Assembly (NCBI GenBank): GCA_900319235.1
Contig: ONNR01000018.1
Span: 1-64,000 of the forward strand
Direction of reading: 5' to 3'
Source of the DNA: an uncultured Prevotellaceae bacterium
Lineage (GTDB): Bacteria; Bacteroidota; Bacteroidia; Bacteroidales; UBA3663
DNA: 64,000 nt
A model generated the notes under the pieces. The model was given only the letters and a program-made list of their open reading frames with translations. It was not told the DNA's origin and made no database searches. This document shows positions 32,811-42,007 of this stretch, piece after piece (positions within the stretch are counted from its first letter, which is position 1; each line of letters starts with the position of its first letter). The translations under genes and the position numbers were made by a program.

Positions 32811-33884
32811 ATGAAAATCGGTTTCGACGCCAAACGCTATTACCATAATCACACAGGCATCGGCAATTACAGCCGTGCCATCATCAAGGGATTGCAAGCG
32901 CTCTATCCCGACGATGACTATCTCCTCTATGACGAGAAGACCTTCTCGCGCACCTTCCGACTGGGACGAAAGGCAGCACGCGACGGCTGTGAACTCTTCC
33001 ATGGCCTCTCCAACGAACTTCCTGCCGACATTCTGAAGAGTGGCGTGCGTTCCATCGTCACCCTGCACGACACGGCATGGCGCACCTACCCGCAGATGTA
33101 CCATTGGATCGATCGCCAAATCTACGACTACAAATATGGTCGCAGTTGCCACATCGCCAACCATGTGCTTGCCATCTCCGAAAGTACCAAGAAGGATGTG
33201 ATGCGCTTCTACGACATTCCCGAAGTCAAGATTTCGGTCATCTATCAGCCCGTCCAGGAACTTTTCTACAAACCACTCTCCAGCGACGAAGCCGACCGGC
33301 TCATTGCCGATGCGGTTTCATCGGGAATGCTTTCGGCTGCCCTTCCCAAAGACTTCATTCTCAACGTGGGCAGCATCAACAGCCGCAAGAACCTACTGGG
33401 ACTCGTCCAGGCCCTCGAGCTCATTCCTGCCGAGCAGCGTCCCCCGCTTCTCGTTGTCGGCAACGGCCACGAATATAAGCGCGACGTAATGAATTACATC
33501 GCAAAGCATCATCTCGAGCGGTATGTCCGTATCGAGACTGGTGTCAGCGACAACAAGGTGTTGCAAGCCCTCTATTCCAAAGCACTCCTGATGGCCTATC
33601 CTTCCCATTATGAAGGTTTCGGACTGCCCGTGGTCGAAGCAGCCCTCCAAGGCTGTCCCATTCTGACCAGCAATGTCAGTTCTCTCCCCGAAGCAGCAGG
33701 ACCAGGTGCCCTACTCTGCGACCCCGCCGATATCGAATCCATCCACAAATATCTCACCGAACTGCTCGACGACAGCAGCATGGCACAACGTCTGGCCGAA
33801 GTAGCCGAGGAATATGCCCGCTGCCATTTCGACCCGCGCACACTCACCGAGCAGCTGCATGAGCTTTACCTAAAAATCTGTTAG
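32811..33884 (+). CDS. GT4-family glycosyltransferase
   Basis: A 357-residue GT-B fold glycosyltransferase. Near the N-terminus GFDAKRYYHNHTGIGNYSR is the family's Gly-rich acceptor loop, and the C-terminal donor site has HYEGFGLPVVEAALQGCP with the E-x7-E motif, followed by SSLPEAAG. No membrane helix. It is probably involved in lipopolysaccharide, capsule or exopolysaccharide synthesis; donor and acceptor cannot be told. Starts one base after the YitT stop codon, so translation is coupled. Confidence 0.9.
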   Translation: MKIGFDAKRYYHNHTGIGNYSRAIIKGLQALYPDDDYLLYDEKTFSRTFRLGRKAARDGCELFHGLSNELPADILKSGVRSIVTLHDTAWRTYPQMYHWIDRQIYDYKYGRSCHIANHVLAISESTKKDVMRFYDIPEVKISVIYQPVQELFYKPLSSDEADRLIADAVSSGMLSAALPKDFILNVGSINSRKNLLGLVQALELIPAEQRPPLLVVGNGHEYKRDVMNYIAKHHLERYVRIETGVSDNKVLQALYSKALLMAYPSHYEGFGLPVVEAALQGCPILTSNVSSLPEAAGPGALLCDPADIESIHKYLTELLDDSSMAQRLAEVAEEYARCHFDPRTLTEQLHELYLKIC

Positions 33885-34026
33885 GGATTTTATAGATATT
33901 AAGGGATTCTAAGGGATATTAAGGGACATCACCTTCGCCTTTCAAGACTTTTTGGCCAAGAAAAACAAACGTCCCTTAATATCCCTAAATATCCCTTAGA
34001 ATCCCCAAGAATCCCTTAGAATCCTA
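33884..34026. repeat. Long palindromic element, copy C
   Basis: TATTAAGGGATTCTAAGG units lead into AAGGGAC (33921-33927), and the right arm opens GTCCCTTAATATCCCT (33971-33986). The inner 16 bp pair perfectly, and further units pair in shifted register. The loop holds CACCTTCGCCTTTCAAGA and GGCCAAGAAA, matching copies A and B. It sits between the convergent GT4 gene and the broken sulfatase; its first bases touch the GT4 stop codon. Confidence 0.85.
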
Positions 34027-35875
34027 TCTTTTATCCAAATCGTCAAACAATCGCTGGAGGAAAGCCTTGCCCCAGCGCTGCGCTTGATGTTCAGGATCAT
34101 AGCTCCACTTGAGCGGCACATCCACCTGACGGTTGTCCTGTGTATAGCAGATGGTCTTTACGCCCGTAGTGTCACACACATCGGCAAGGAGGCCGAAACC
34201 ATCGGGGTAATCGTAGAATGCATAGCGAGGCGTCGTGAATCTCCACGCCTTCGGTGTCCAATGGCAACTGCAGAGCTCCACCTGTCCAAACCATCGGGAT
34301 ATGGTATCGGTCGGGCTCCTGGAACTCCAAATTCTCGGGATAATAACTGCAATGGTCAGGTAGGACGACTACGAGCAGGTCGTTCCAAACCTGAGTATCG
34401 GCTTTCAACTCGTCAATAAATCTGCCCAAGCAGGAATCTGCATACGCAAAAGAATTGGCAAACGGATGCTCGAGCCGGTTGAACGAAGGCACGTCAAATG
34501 GCTCGTGACTCGACAAAGTAAGCACGACCTTGAAGAATGGCTCTTCCTCTCCCTTAGATTCAGAACCCTTCGCACCTTTCCGAACATCCTCCAATATCCT
34601 ATTATACACCACTTCATCGGGAGCACCCCATTGCTGCATACGTTCTGCTCTTGAGAAGTTGTTCATGCTGACCACTTCTTCGATGCCTCCAGCACGCAGG
34701 AAGCCCAACATGTTGGTGAAATTGGCATCACCACCATAATAGAACTGAGGATGATATCCCTCTTCCTTCAGTCGTTGGGGCAGATACTGCAGATGATTGC
34801 ACTTCGACTGGTCCTTCATCACCGTCGTGGTGGGTTGAGCAGGATAACTGGCCAATATCGAAGCTACGCCACGGTCGGTGCGCCACGAGGTACAGTAAAA
34901 GCGCGTCCAGCCCAGTCCCTCCTTGTAGAGTCGCGTCAATTCGGGCATCACGCGTGGATCGGCATCAGGATATAGGGCTGTGCAGGCCTTTCCGCTGAAT
35001 CCTTCGAGAATGATGAGCAAGATGTTCGGGCGATTGGTCTTCAACAATGTCTGTCGGTTACTTCTCAGCGAATCGGAAGTGTTCACCGTAAGTCGATTCA
35101 GCTCGTCAAGGGCCTCATCACACTCCTCATCAGTCATGAAGCGATACATCTCGTCGTAATTCTTCTGCTTACTCAGAGAATAAAGGAACGAAAAGACGGG
35201 ATTGACAGCCGCCTGGTTAAGATTCATCTCGGTCGAGAAATATGCCCTGCCCACATTCATCGTGCTTTCGCTCACTCCTCCACGGATGCAGAGGAAAACG
35301 ATTCCCGCAAACAGCAAGCCCTGCAGCGTGTGAATGATTCGTCTTCGAAGCGGTTCGGGACGATTGGAGCATGCCTCACGCCACAAGTGGCTATGACTGC
35401 GCTGAGGTGACGGCATCAGTTTGTGCAGCAACCATTCGACGACATAAAGTATCAGGAGGATACCTCCGATGCCCAAAACGTACATCCACCAGGGAGCCGA
35501 AGCCAAAGCCTCGGCAGGATTGTCGAGCAGATAGATGAGTGGTGTAGCATCAAGTCGGAATCCCCAATAACCAAACAGCACCAGGTCGGTGAGCCACAAG
35601 AAAAGGACGACGAAGAACAGGATACCCAGCACCCAATACATCAGATGACGATACCAGTTGCCCGGCAGCCATAGGTGAAACAGTTTCACAATCAGGGGGA
35701 CAGCCACGACATATCCAGCCACTGTGAGATCCTGTGGCACGCTGTGGATGAGCACCTGCAGCCAATCGCCTATACCATATTGTCCATATACCCCGTAGTG
35801 GAACACCATAAAGATGATGGTTCCGACAAGGAAAAAGCCCACCACCGAGGCAAATATGATCATTAATTTTCGCAT
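34024..35875 (-). pseudogene. LTA synthase-like membrane sulfatase, C-terminus frameshifted
   Basis: The frame 35875-34172 gives 567 residues: five N-terminal membrane helices, then an alkaline phosphatase-fold sulfatase domain with LIILEGFSGKA (metal/nucleophile region), SSHEPF, LPDHCSYYPEN and DRYHIPMVW. After WTGGALQLPLDTEG the product turns into an unrelated Arg/Cys-rich tail and stops. A second frame (34281-34024) resumes the expected end, AFYDYPDGFGLLAD to FDDLDKR. The segment between, which in such proteins holds the Q-x-D-x-x-x-T-x-L helix, is absent. The intact paralogue at 36097 still has it (QQIDVMPTVLSAL). I infer a deletion of tens of bases, not a multiple of three, near 34225-34250. 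Residual activity or a sequencing fault is possible. Confidence 0.75.
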
Positions 35876-35936
35876 AATACCTTTTTTATATATAACCCAA
35901 CATCCCCTATCGTTTTCGAATGTTGAAAAAACGCCG

Positions 35937-35944
35937 CAAAGTTA
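35937..35944 (-). promoter_or_regulatory. Promoter -7 element of the broken sulfatase
   Basis: TAACTTTG on the minus strand, 62 bp upstream of the ATG. Confidence 0.55.
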
Positions 35945-36024
35945 ACAAAAGAAAAGAAAACCGCAAAACTTGGACGTGCAAAAATGAATTATCTTTGAAT
36001 AATTTTGAAATAATGTGCAATTCA

Positions 36025-36056
36025 TTTGGCATTTTGCAAAATAAAGACTAACTTTG
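36025..36056 (+). promoter_or_regulatory. Promoter of the intact sulfatase
   Basis: TTTG at 36025-36028, a 20-nt spacer and TAACTTTG at 36049-36056, 41 bp upstream of the TTG start. Confidence 0.7.
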
Positions 36057-36096
36057 CACCCGATATTCGAAAGTTACCCTCAAACAATTAACTACT

Positions 36097-38088
36097 TTGA
36101 AACCTATAGATTCTCTCCGACGTTCGGCCCCAGGGGTCATCGTAGCCTATCTTCTTAACATGTTGATGGCCTACGTGGCATTCATGATCTGCCGCGTCGT
36201 ATATGTTGCCCTTAACTGGACCGCCTTCCATGAAGGTTTGTTCCAGAATTCGTGGAGCGACCTGCTGGCCGGATCGCTGTTGTTCGACACCTCAGCCTTG
36301 CTCTATCTCAATGCGCTCTATCTGTTACTGATGCTCCTGCCCATCCACCTGAAGGAGCATGCACGCTATCATCGCGTGGTACGCATCGTCTATCTGGTAT
36401 TCAATGGCATCGGCATCATTGCCAATCTTGCCGATGCGGTCTATTTCCCTTTCACGGGACGTCGCACCACAGCCACGGTCTTTAGCGAATTCTCCAACGA
36501 AGGCAATCTAGGAGACATCGTGGGCACCGAGATTTTGCACAGTTGGTACCTCGTTCTGCTGTTCGTCGTACTCATTTGGGCAATGTATAAACTGTACGTC
36601 CTGCCCTGCCGCGAAGAGGATGAAGCCAAGCCTATTCGGCTCCGCAACTACTACCCCACCCTCACTGCTGCATTGCTCGTCATGGTGGGACTCACCGTGG
36701 CCGGTATGCGCGGAGGCTTCACCACTGCTGTGCGACCCATTACCATCTCCAACGCCAATCAGTACGTCAGCCGTCCGGCCGATGCCGCAATCGTGCTCAA
36801 CACGCCCTTCTCGATCATTCGCACGCTGGGCAAGAAGACGTTTGTCGATCCCGGATATTTCGCTTCACAGGAAGAACTCGATGCCATCTTCACCCCCGAG
36901 CATTACCCTGCCGATACCACGGCCTTCGTTCCGCGCAATGTGGTCGTCATCATTGTCGAGAGTCTGGGCCGCGAATACATTGGCGCACTCAACGACCTCG
37001 GTCAATGCGGCGATGACTACCAGGGTTATACACCATTCATCGACCAGATCTGCCGCCACGCCTTCACCACCGACTGGTCGTTTTCCAACGGGCGCAAATC
37101 CATCGATGCCATGCCCTCCATTCTCAGTGGTATACCGATGTTCGTCGAACCCTTCTTCCTTACTTCCGCTTCGCTCAACGAAGTAGGTGGCTTGGCACGC
37201 TGCCTTGGCGGCAAAGGTTATGAAACGGCCTTCTTCCATGGTGCACAAAACGGCTCGATGGGCTTCCAGGCGTTCAGTCGTGCCACCGGTTTCGACTCCT
37301 ACTATGGTCGTACCGAGTATGATGCCGATCCAGCTTTCGGAGGCGAAGACGATTTTGATGGCACATGGGCCATCTGGGACGAACCGTTCCTGCAGTTCTA
37401 TGGCAAGAAGATGTCCGAGATGCGCGAACCGTTCATGACCACCGTCTTCACGGCCTCTTCGCATCACCCGTTTGCCATCCCCGAACAGTACCGCGACACT
37501 TTCCCCGAAGAAGGCATCGCCATGCATAAGTGCATCCGTTACCTTGACCATTCGTTGCGCCGTTTCTTCGAACGCGTCAGCACTGAGCCCTGGTACGAAC
37601 GCACCCTATTCGTCATCGCAGGCGACCACACCAACCTCACCGACCAGGCCTTTTACCAGACCGACCTTGGATACTTCGGCTCGCCTTTCATTCTCTTCGA
37701 CCCCACAGGCACGCTCGTCGCTCCACAGCGTCGTCATGCCATCGCCCAGCAAATCGACGTGATGCCCACTGTCCTCTCGGCCCTTCATTACGATGAGCCA
37801 TACGTCGCCTTCGGATGCGATCTGCTCACCACGCCCGACAACCTCACCTGGGCCATCAACTATGCAGGAGGTATCTACCAGTATGTCGAGGATGGCTATC
37901 TCCTCCAGTTCGACGGCGAGCAACCCCGTGCCCTCTATGACATCCTGGGTGACTGGTATCAGACCCACGACCTCAAGGACGATCCAGCGGCTCAAACCAT
38001 CCTCGAAGCCCGCCTCAAACGCACCAAGGCCATCATCCAAAGCTATATGCAGCGTATGGTAAATGATAGCCTTATCATTAGGCGATAA
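36097..38088 (+). CDS. LTA synthase family membrane sulfatase/phosphoglycerol transferase
   Basis: A 663-residue integral membrane enzyme: five N-terminal helices (about 12-200) and an extracytoplasmic sulfatase-fold domain with VVIIVESLGREY (metal/Thr-Ser region), FSNGRKSIDAMPS, SSHHPFAIPE, GDHTNLTD and QQIDVMPTVL. This family moves phosphoglycerol or phosphoethanolamine groups onto surface glycans or lipids. Start codon is TTG (36097): no ATG occurs before residue 22, and a later start would cut the first membrane helix. It is divergent from, and paralogous to, the broken sulfatase. Confidence 0.88.
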   Translation: MKPIDSLRRSAPGVIVAYLLNMLMAYVAFMICRVVYVALNWTAFHEGLFQNSWSDLLAGSLLFDTSALLYLNALYLLLMLLPIHLKEHARYHRVVRIVYLVFNGIGIIANLADAVYFPFTGRRTTATVFSEFSNEGNLGDIVGTEILHSWYLVLLFVVLIWAMYKLYVLPCREEDEAKPIRLRNYYPTLTAALLVMVGLTVAGMRGGFTTAVRPITISNANQYVSRPADAAIVLNTPFSIIRTLGKKTFVDPGYFASQEELDAIFTPEHYPADTTAFVPRNVVVIIVESLGREYIGALNDLGQCGDDYQGYTPFIDQICRHAFTTDWSFSNGRKSIDAMPSILSGIPMFVEPFFLTSASLNEVGGLARCLGGKGYETAFFHGAQNGSMGFQAFSRATGFDSYYGRTEYDADPAFGGEDDFDGTWAIWDEPFLQFYGKKMSEMREPFMTTVFTASSHHPFAIPEQYRDTFPEEGIAMHKCIRYLDHSLRRFFERVSTEPWYERTLFVIAGDHTNLTDQAFYQTDLGYFGSPFILFDPTGTLVAPQRRHAIAQQIDVMPTVLSALHYDEPYVAFGCDLLTTPDNLTWAINYAGGIYQYVEDGYLLQFDGEQPRALYDILGDWYQTHDLKDDPAAQTILEARLKRTKAIIQSYMQRMVNDSLIIRR

Positions 38089-38100
38089 TTTTTCGAAATA

Positions 38101-38170
38101 ACGACATTCCGGTATACCGGTATACCGTTATATCGGATTTTCGGTATCACGGCATTACGAAATCCCGAAC
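38101..38170. repeat. 8-9 bp CCGGTAT-type array
   Basis: Units of the type TTCCGGTAT, ACCGGTAT, ACCGTTAT, ATCGGATTT, TCGGTATCA run through most of the 101-bp gap between two rightward genes. GGTATACC is palindromic. A related set follows the dnaB array at 51341. Confidence 0.7.
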
Positions 38171-38189
38171 CCCGTCAAAAAATAAAACA

Positions 38190-39149
38190 ATGGCAAAAAA
38201 GCAAGACAATATCTTCTACCGGGTGCTCTACTACATCATCCTCGTGCCAGGCTATGCCGTTTCGCTGCTCCCGATGTGGTGGCATTACTTCTGGTCCGAT
38301 GTGCTCTACCTTTTAATTTATCGCGTAGTGCGTTATCGTCGAAAGGTGGTGCGCCGCAACCTGACGGACAGTTTTCCCGACAAGACAGAAGGCGAACTCC
38401 GCAAGGTGGAGAGGGATTTCTATCACTACTTCTGCGACCTGCTTGTCGAAGCCATCAAGTTCATCTCCATCAGCCGTGAAGAGATGCGTCGTCGCATGAA
38501 CTTCGAAGACATCGAACCTGTCCTCGACTCCTGTCGTCGCGGCAAGAACTGCGCTGTCTATCTTGGCCACTACGGCAACTGGGAGTGGATCAGTTCCCTG
38601 CAACTTTGGATCGACCCGAAGATAGGTCAATGCACACAACTTTACCATCCGCTTGAAAACCCCGCGATGGACCGACTTATGGGATATATCCGACAGCGTA
38701 TGGGTGACATCAACATCCCCGTCGAGCAGTCGGTGCGTCACTTTGTCCGCTATCGTCAGCAGGGCAGGCCTGTCCTCGTAGGCTTTATCGCCGACCAGGT
38801 GCCCCATTGGCGCAACATACACTATTGGACGAACTTCCTTAACCATCCCAAGACGCCCATCTTCACGGGTTCCGAACGACTCACACGCCAGTTCGACATG
38901 GATGCCTACTACCTCCACGTCACCCGACCTCGTCGCGGATATTGGAACGTGCGTTTCGTGCCTATGGCGCGCGACTGCAAGCAGACGCAGGAATTCGAGA
39001 TTACCGAACTCTACACGCGTCTCCTTGAAAAGAACATCCTCGAAGCGCCCCAATACTGGCTGTGGACCCACAACCGCTGGAAGCGTACTTACGAGGAATG
39101 GCTCGTCAAGAAGGAATCCTGGGAAAAGAAGTCCACCCAATCTGAATAA
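38190..39149 (+). CDS. Lipid A acyltransferase (LpxL/HtrB family)
   Basis: A 319-residue inner-membrane enzyme with one N-terminal anchor (VLYYIILVPGYAVSLLPMWW) and the catalytic H-x4-E motif in LGHYGNWEW near residue 127. It also has VRRNLTDSFPDKTE and the RPRRGYWNVRF/YTRLLE... blocks of the lysophospholipid/Kdo2-lipid IVA acyltransferase family. It adds a secondary acyl chain to lipid A. The final residues QSE and the stop codon are encoded by the first unit of a 9-bp repeat array. Confidence 0.9.
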   Translation: MAKKQDNIFYRVLYYIILVPGYAVSLLPMWWHYFWSDVLYLLIYRVVRYRRKVVRRNLTDSFPDKTEGELRKVERDFYHYFCDLLVEAIKFISISREEMRRRMNFEDIEPVLDSCRRGKNCAVYLGHYGNWEWISSLQLWIDPKIGQCTQLYHPLENPAMDRLMGYIRQRMGDINIPVEQSVRHFVRYRQQGRPVLVGFIADQVPHWRNIHYWTNFLNHPKTPIFTGSERLTRQFDMDAYYLHVTRPRRGYWNVRFVPMARDCKQTQEFEITELYTRLLEKNILEAPQYWLWTHNRWKRTYEEWLVKKESWEKKSTQSE

Positions 39150-39223
39150 TCCGAGAACTCTGAGTACTCCGAATAATCCGAAACTCTGAGGACTCCGAAT
39201 AGTCCGAGTACTCCGAGAACTCC
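39141..39223. repeat. 9-bp TCCGAGTAC-type array that supplies the LpxL stop codon
   Basis: Nine units (TCTGAATAA, TCCGAGAAC, TCTGAGTAC, TCCGAATAA, an 8-bp TCCGAAAC, and so on), all 9 bp except one. The TAA of the first unit is the stop of the acyltransferase gene. It ends 13 bp before the helicase ATG. Confidence 0.88.
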
Positions 39224-39235
39224 AACGAAGACATT

Positions 39236-41629
39236 ATGGACGACTATATCAGCAGCCTCAACAGCAGGCAACGCGAAGCAGTAGAGGCCACCGAGGGCAG
39301 AATCCGCGTGGTGGCCGGAGCGGGGTCAGGCAAGACCAAGGCGCTCACCTGCCGCTATGCCTATCTGGTCAACGTGCTGGGTGTCGATCCTGCCAACATC
39401 CTCTGCCTCACCTTCACCAACAAGGCTGCACAGGAGATGCGTCAGCGCATCCACAAGCTGGTGGGTAGCGGCGACTACAACGACTTCGTCTGCACCATCC
39501 ATGGCTTCTGCGTCAAGTTCCTGCGTCAGGAAATTCATCGCCTCGGTTATCCCAAGTCGTTCACCATCCTCGACGAAGACGACCAGAAACAACTTGCCAA
39601 GCAGGTAATGGAAGAACTGGGATTGAACCGCACCGTCGAAACCGTCGGACAGTTCCTCGACGCTGCCGCCAACCGTAAGGTGGCACTCTTCCTGCAACAG
39701 CCCAACTATATCGACCGCATGATGCTCACCGAAGGGCTCAGCGAGCATTTCGACCCATCAGCGCTCGAACCTGAGCAAGCCGCCGAGATGGCCTTTGCAC
39801 GTTACCTGCAATTGCAGAAGAAGACATTGGGACTCGACTTCCAGGACCTCATCTTCTTCACCATCCATATCCTCAAGCGCTTTCCCGACGCGTGCCAATA
39901 CTGGCAGAACGAGATGGAGTACATCATGCTCGACGAGGCTCAGGACTGCAACAAGAGCGACTGGACCATCGTCGAAACTTTGCAAGGCATCCACCACAAC
40001 CTCTTCATCGTGGGCGACCCCGACCAGGCCATCTACGAGTGGCGCGGTGCACGACCCAAGATGTTCATCGAGTTCCAGAACGACAAGACCATCGTCCTCG
40101 ACCAGAACTATCGCTCCACCTCCCCCATCCTCAACGTTGCCAATTCGGTCATCAGCCGTAATCGTAACCGCGTCCCCAAGAACCTCTTCACCACCCGCGA
40201 CGGCGGCACCAAGGTAACCCACTTCCACGGGCGCAGCGACGAGGAGGAAGCCCGCTGGATTGTCGGCAAGATCCGCTCGCTCTGCCCATCTGCCGACACC
40301 GACTCAGTCGGTCCCGCCTCTGTTGATGTCGGAGCCAAGCTTGGCTCCGAACGCCAACCGCAACCCACCCTCAGCGACTTCGCCATCCTCTATCGCGCCA
40401 GTTATCTGAGCCGAGGCATCGAACAGGCGCTTGTCCACGCTGGCATCGACTACGTCATCTGGGGCAGCGTCCGCTTCTTTGACCGCGCCGAAATCAAGGA
40501 TGCCCTCTCCTATCTGCGCCTCATCGACCAGGGCGATGACCTCTCCTTCCTGCGCATCTGCAACGTGCCCAGCCGCAAAGTGGGCAAGGCATACCTGAGT
40601 CGCCTCAAGGCTTTTGCCGATCAGGATGGCACGACGCTCTACGAGGCACTCAAACGTCACATCAGCGCCCGCGAACTCTACAAGGAGACGATGATTGCCT
40701 TCATCGACCTCATCGAGCGCTGCCGCCAGCTCGTCGAAGAACGCATGAAACTGCCCATCCTCCTCGACCAGCACGGCACCGTGGTCAGCACGCAGCGCCG
40801 CGACCACGTCATCAGCGATGTGCTCGACATGGTGCTCGAAGAAAGTGGTTACAAGAAACTGCTGCGTGAGGATGACGACACCGACCGTCTTGAAAACCTC
40901 ACCGAACTGCTCCAAAGTGTGCAGACCTACGAGGAGGCACATCAGCAGGATGAAGTGCTCACCATTAGCAGTTACCTTCAGGAGATTGCCCTCTACACCA
41001 ATATGGACCTCGACGAAATGAAGCAAGGCAAGTCAGCAGCCAAGGGCCAAGGTTCGACTGCCGATGCCCAAGCAAAGAAGGCAAGGCCGAAAGTACGCCT
41101 CATGACCATCCACCAGGCCAAGGGCCTCGAGTTCCCCTACGTATTCGTCACAGGACTGAGCGAAGGCATCTTCCCCAGTATGAAGACGTTGCGCGAACGC
41201 AAGGGCGACGGCGAAGAAGAGGAACGACGACTGATGTACGTGGCGGTGACACGTGCCGAACGAGAACTCTTCCTCACCGAAAGCGAAGGGTTCAGCGCAG
41301 CAGCACGACTCTCGAAGTATCCCAGCCGCTTCCTGCGCGAAATCAAGCGCAGTCTCTTCGTCACCGAAGGCGATATGGACGAATTGCTTTGGCAGGAGTC
41401 CTCGAAGATGGTTCGCTCGCTGGGTCTCGATTTCAGCCAAGGTGGAATCACGGCCGATGGTTGCACCGCTCCCTCGGGCAGCGACATCCTTGCCCCTGGC
41501 ACTCGCGTCAAGCACGACGTCTTGGGCGAAGGCATCATCCAGGACTACAATGAAGCACGCGGCTCCTACACCGTACAGTTCGGCAACGGCACCCGCAACA
41601 TCCGACGAAACTTTTTGAAACCCCTCTGA
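39236..41629 (+). CDS. UvrD/PcrA-like 3'-5' DNA helicase
   Basis: A 797-residue SF1A helicase. The motifs, in order: Walker A AGAGSGKT (27-34), motif II LDEAQDCN, motif III GDPDQAIYEWRGA, motif V MTIHQAKGLEFPYVF, motif VI RRLMYVAVTRAE; the C-terminus has the RVKHDVLGEGII Tudor-like tail. It unwinds DNA in excision and mismatch repair and in dealing with stalled forks. Around residues 350-375 an extra stretch (DTDSVGP...GAKLGSERQPQPT) coincides with a 22-bp perfect palindrome at 40329-40350 and looks like an in-frame insertion. The ClpS gene follows after one base. Confidence 0.95.
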   Translation: MDDYISSLNSRQREAVEATEGRIRVVAGAGSGKTKALTCRYAYLVNVLGVDPANILCLTFTNKAAQEMRQRIHKLVGSGDYNDFVCTIHGFCVKFLRQEIHRLGYPKSFTILDEDDQKQLAKQVMEELGLNRTVETVGQFLDAAANRKVALFLQQPNYIDRMMLTEGLSEHFDPSALEPEQAAEMAFARYLQLQKKTLGLDFQDLIFFTIHILKRFPDACQYWQNEMEYIMLDEAQDCNKSDWTIVETLQGIHHNLFIVGDPDQAIYEWRGARPKMFIEFQNDKTIVLDQNYRSTSPILNVANSVISRNRNRVPKNLFTTRDGGTKVTHFHGRSDEEEARWIVGKIRSLCPSADTDSVGPASVDVGAKLGSERQPQPTLSDFAILYRASYLSRGIEQALVHAGIDYVIWGSVRFFDRAEIKDALSYLRLIDQGDDLSFLRICNVPSRKVGKAYLSRLKAFADQDGTTLYEALKRHISARELYKETMIAFIDLIERCRQLVEERMKLPILLDQHGTVVSTQRRDHVISDVLDMVLEESGYKKLLREDDDTDRLENLTELLQSVQTYEEAHQQDEVLTISSYLQEIALYTNMDLDEMKQGKSAAKGQGSTADAQAKKARPKVRLMTIHQAKGLEFPYVFVTGLSEGIFPSMKTLRERKGDGEEEERRLMYVAVTRAERELFLTESEGFSAAARLSKYPSRFLREIKRSLFVTEGDMDELLWQESSKMVRSLGLDFSQGGITADGCTAPSGSDILAPGTRVKHDVLGEGIIQDYNEARGSYTVQFGNGTRNIRRNFLKPL
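40329..40350. repeat. 22-bp perfect palindrome in the helicase gene
   Basis: TCGGAGCCAAG (40329-40339) is followed at once by its exact complement CTTGGCTCCGA (40340-40350). It falls in the apparently inserted stretch of the helicase and keeps the reading frame. Confidence 0.9.
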
Positions 41630-41630
41630 A

Positions 41631-41951
41631 ATGGCAAAACAACAATCTGACGTCCGTGAGCGCACTCGCCTCTCGCACGACATACCCCGCATGTACCGCG
41701 TCATCATGCACAACGACGACTTCACCACCATGGAGTTTGTCGTCGAAGTGCTCCGCAAGGTCTTCTTCAAGCCCGAAGAAGAGGCAAACCAACTCATGCT
41801 AAAAGTCCATAAGGAAGGCAAGGCCATCGTTGGCCTCTACACCCTCGACATCGCCGTCAGCAAGAGCCAGAAGGCCATGCGCATGGCACGCGACAAAGGT
41901 TTCCCCTTCAAACTCACTTGGGAACCCGAAGAAAGGGATATTCCTTTTTAA
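41631..41951 (+). CDS. clpS: ATP-dependent Clp protease adaptor ClpS
   Basis: A 106-residue N-end-rule adaptor. The conserved MHNDDFTTMEFVVEVL (about 26-41) forms the Asn-Asp-Asp binding pocket, followed by a helix with ANQLMLKVHKEGKAIVG and a final KLTWEPEE. It hands substrates with N-terminal bulky residues to ClpAP. It lies directly before clpA, its partner. Confidence 0.96.
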   Translation: MAKQQSDVRERTRLSHDIPRMYRVIMHNDDFTTMEFVVEVLRKVFFKPEEEANQLMLKVHKEGKAIVGLYTLDIAVSKSQKAMRMARDKGFPFKLTWEPEERDIPF

Positions 41952-41985
41952 AATAACAATTAATAATTAACAAATAACAATTGGA
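41944..41985. repeat. 10-bp AATAACAATT repeat before clpA
   Basis: AATAACAATT, AATAATTAAC and AAATAACAATT follow each other in the 56-bp clpS-clpA gap. A like set (TTGTTAATTA units) precedes the zinc-ribbon gene at 48836. Confidence 0.6.
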
Positions 41986-42007
41986 ATCATAGAGGAGAAA
42001 AAACAAG

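Noticed and set aside
34540-34580. Possible 9-bp repeat insert in the sulfatase (GSESKGEEE region)
   Set aside because: Only loosely similar to AAGGGATTCT units, with no clear period; could be an ordinary charged loop.
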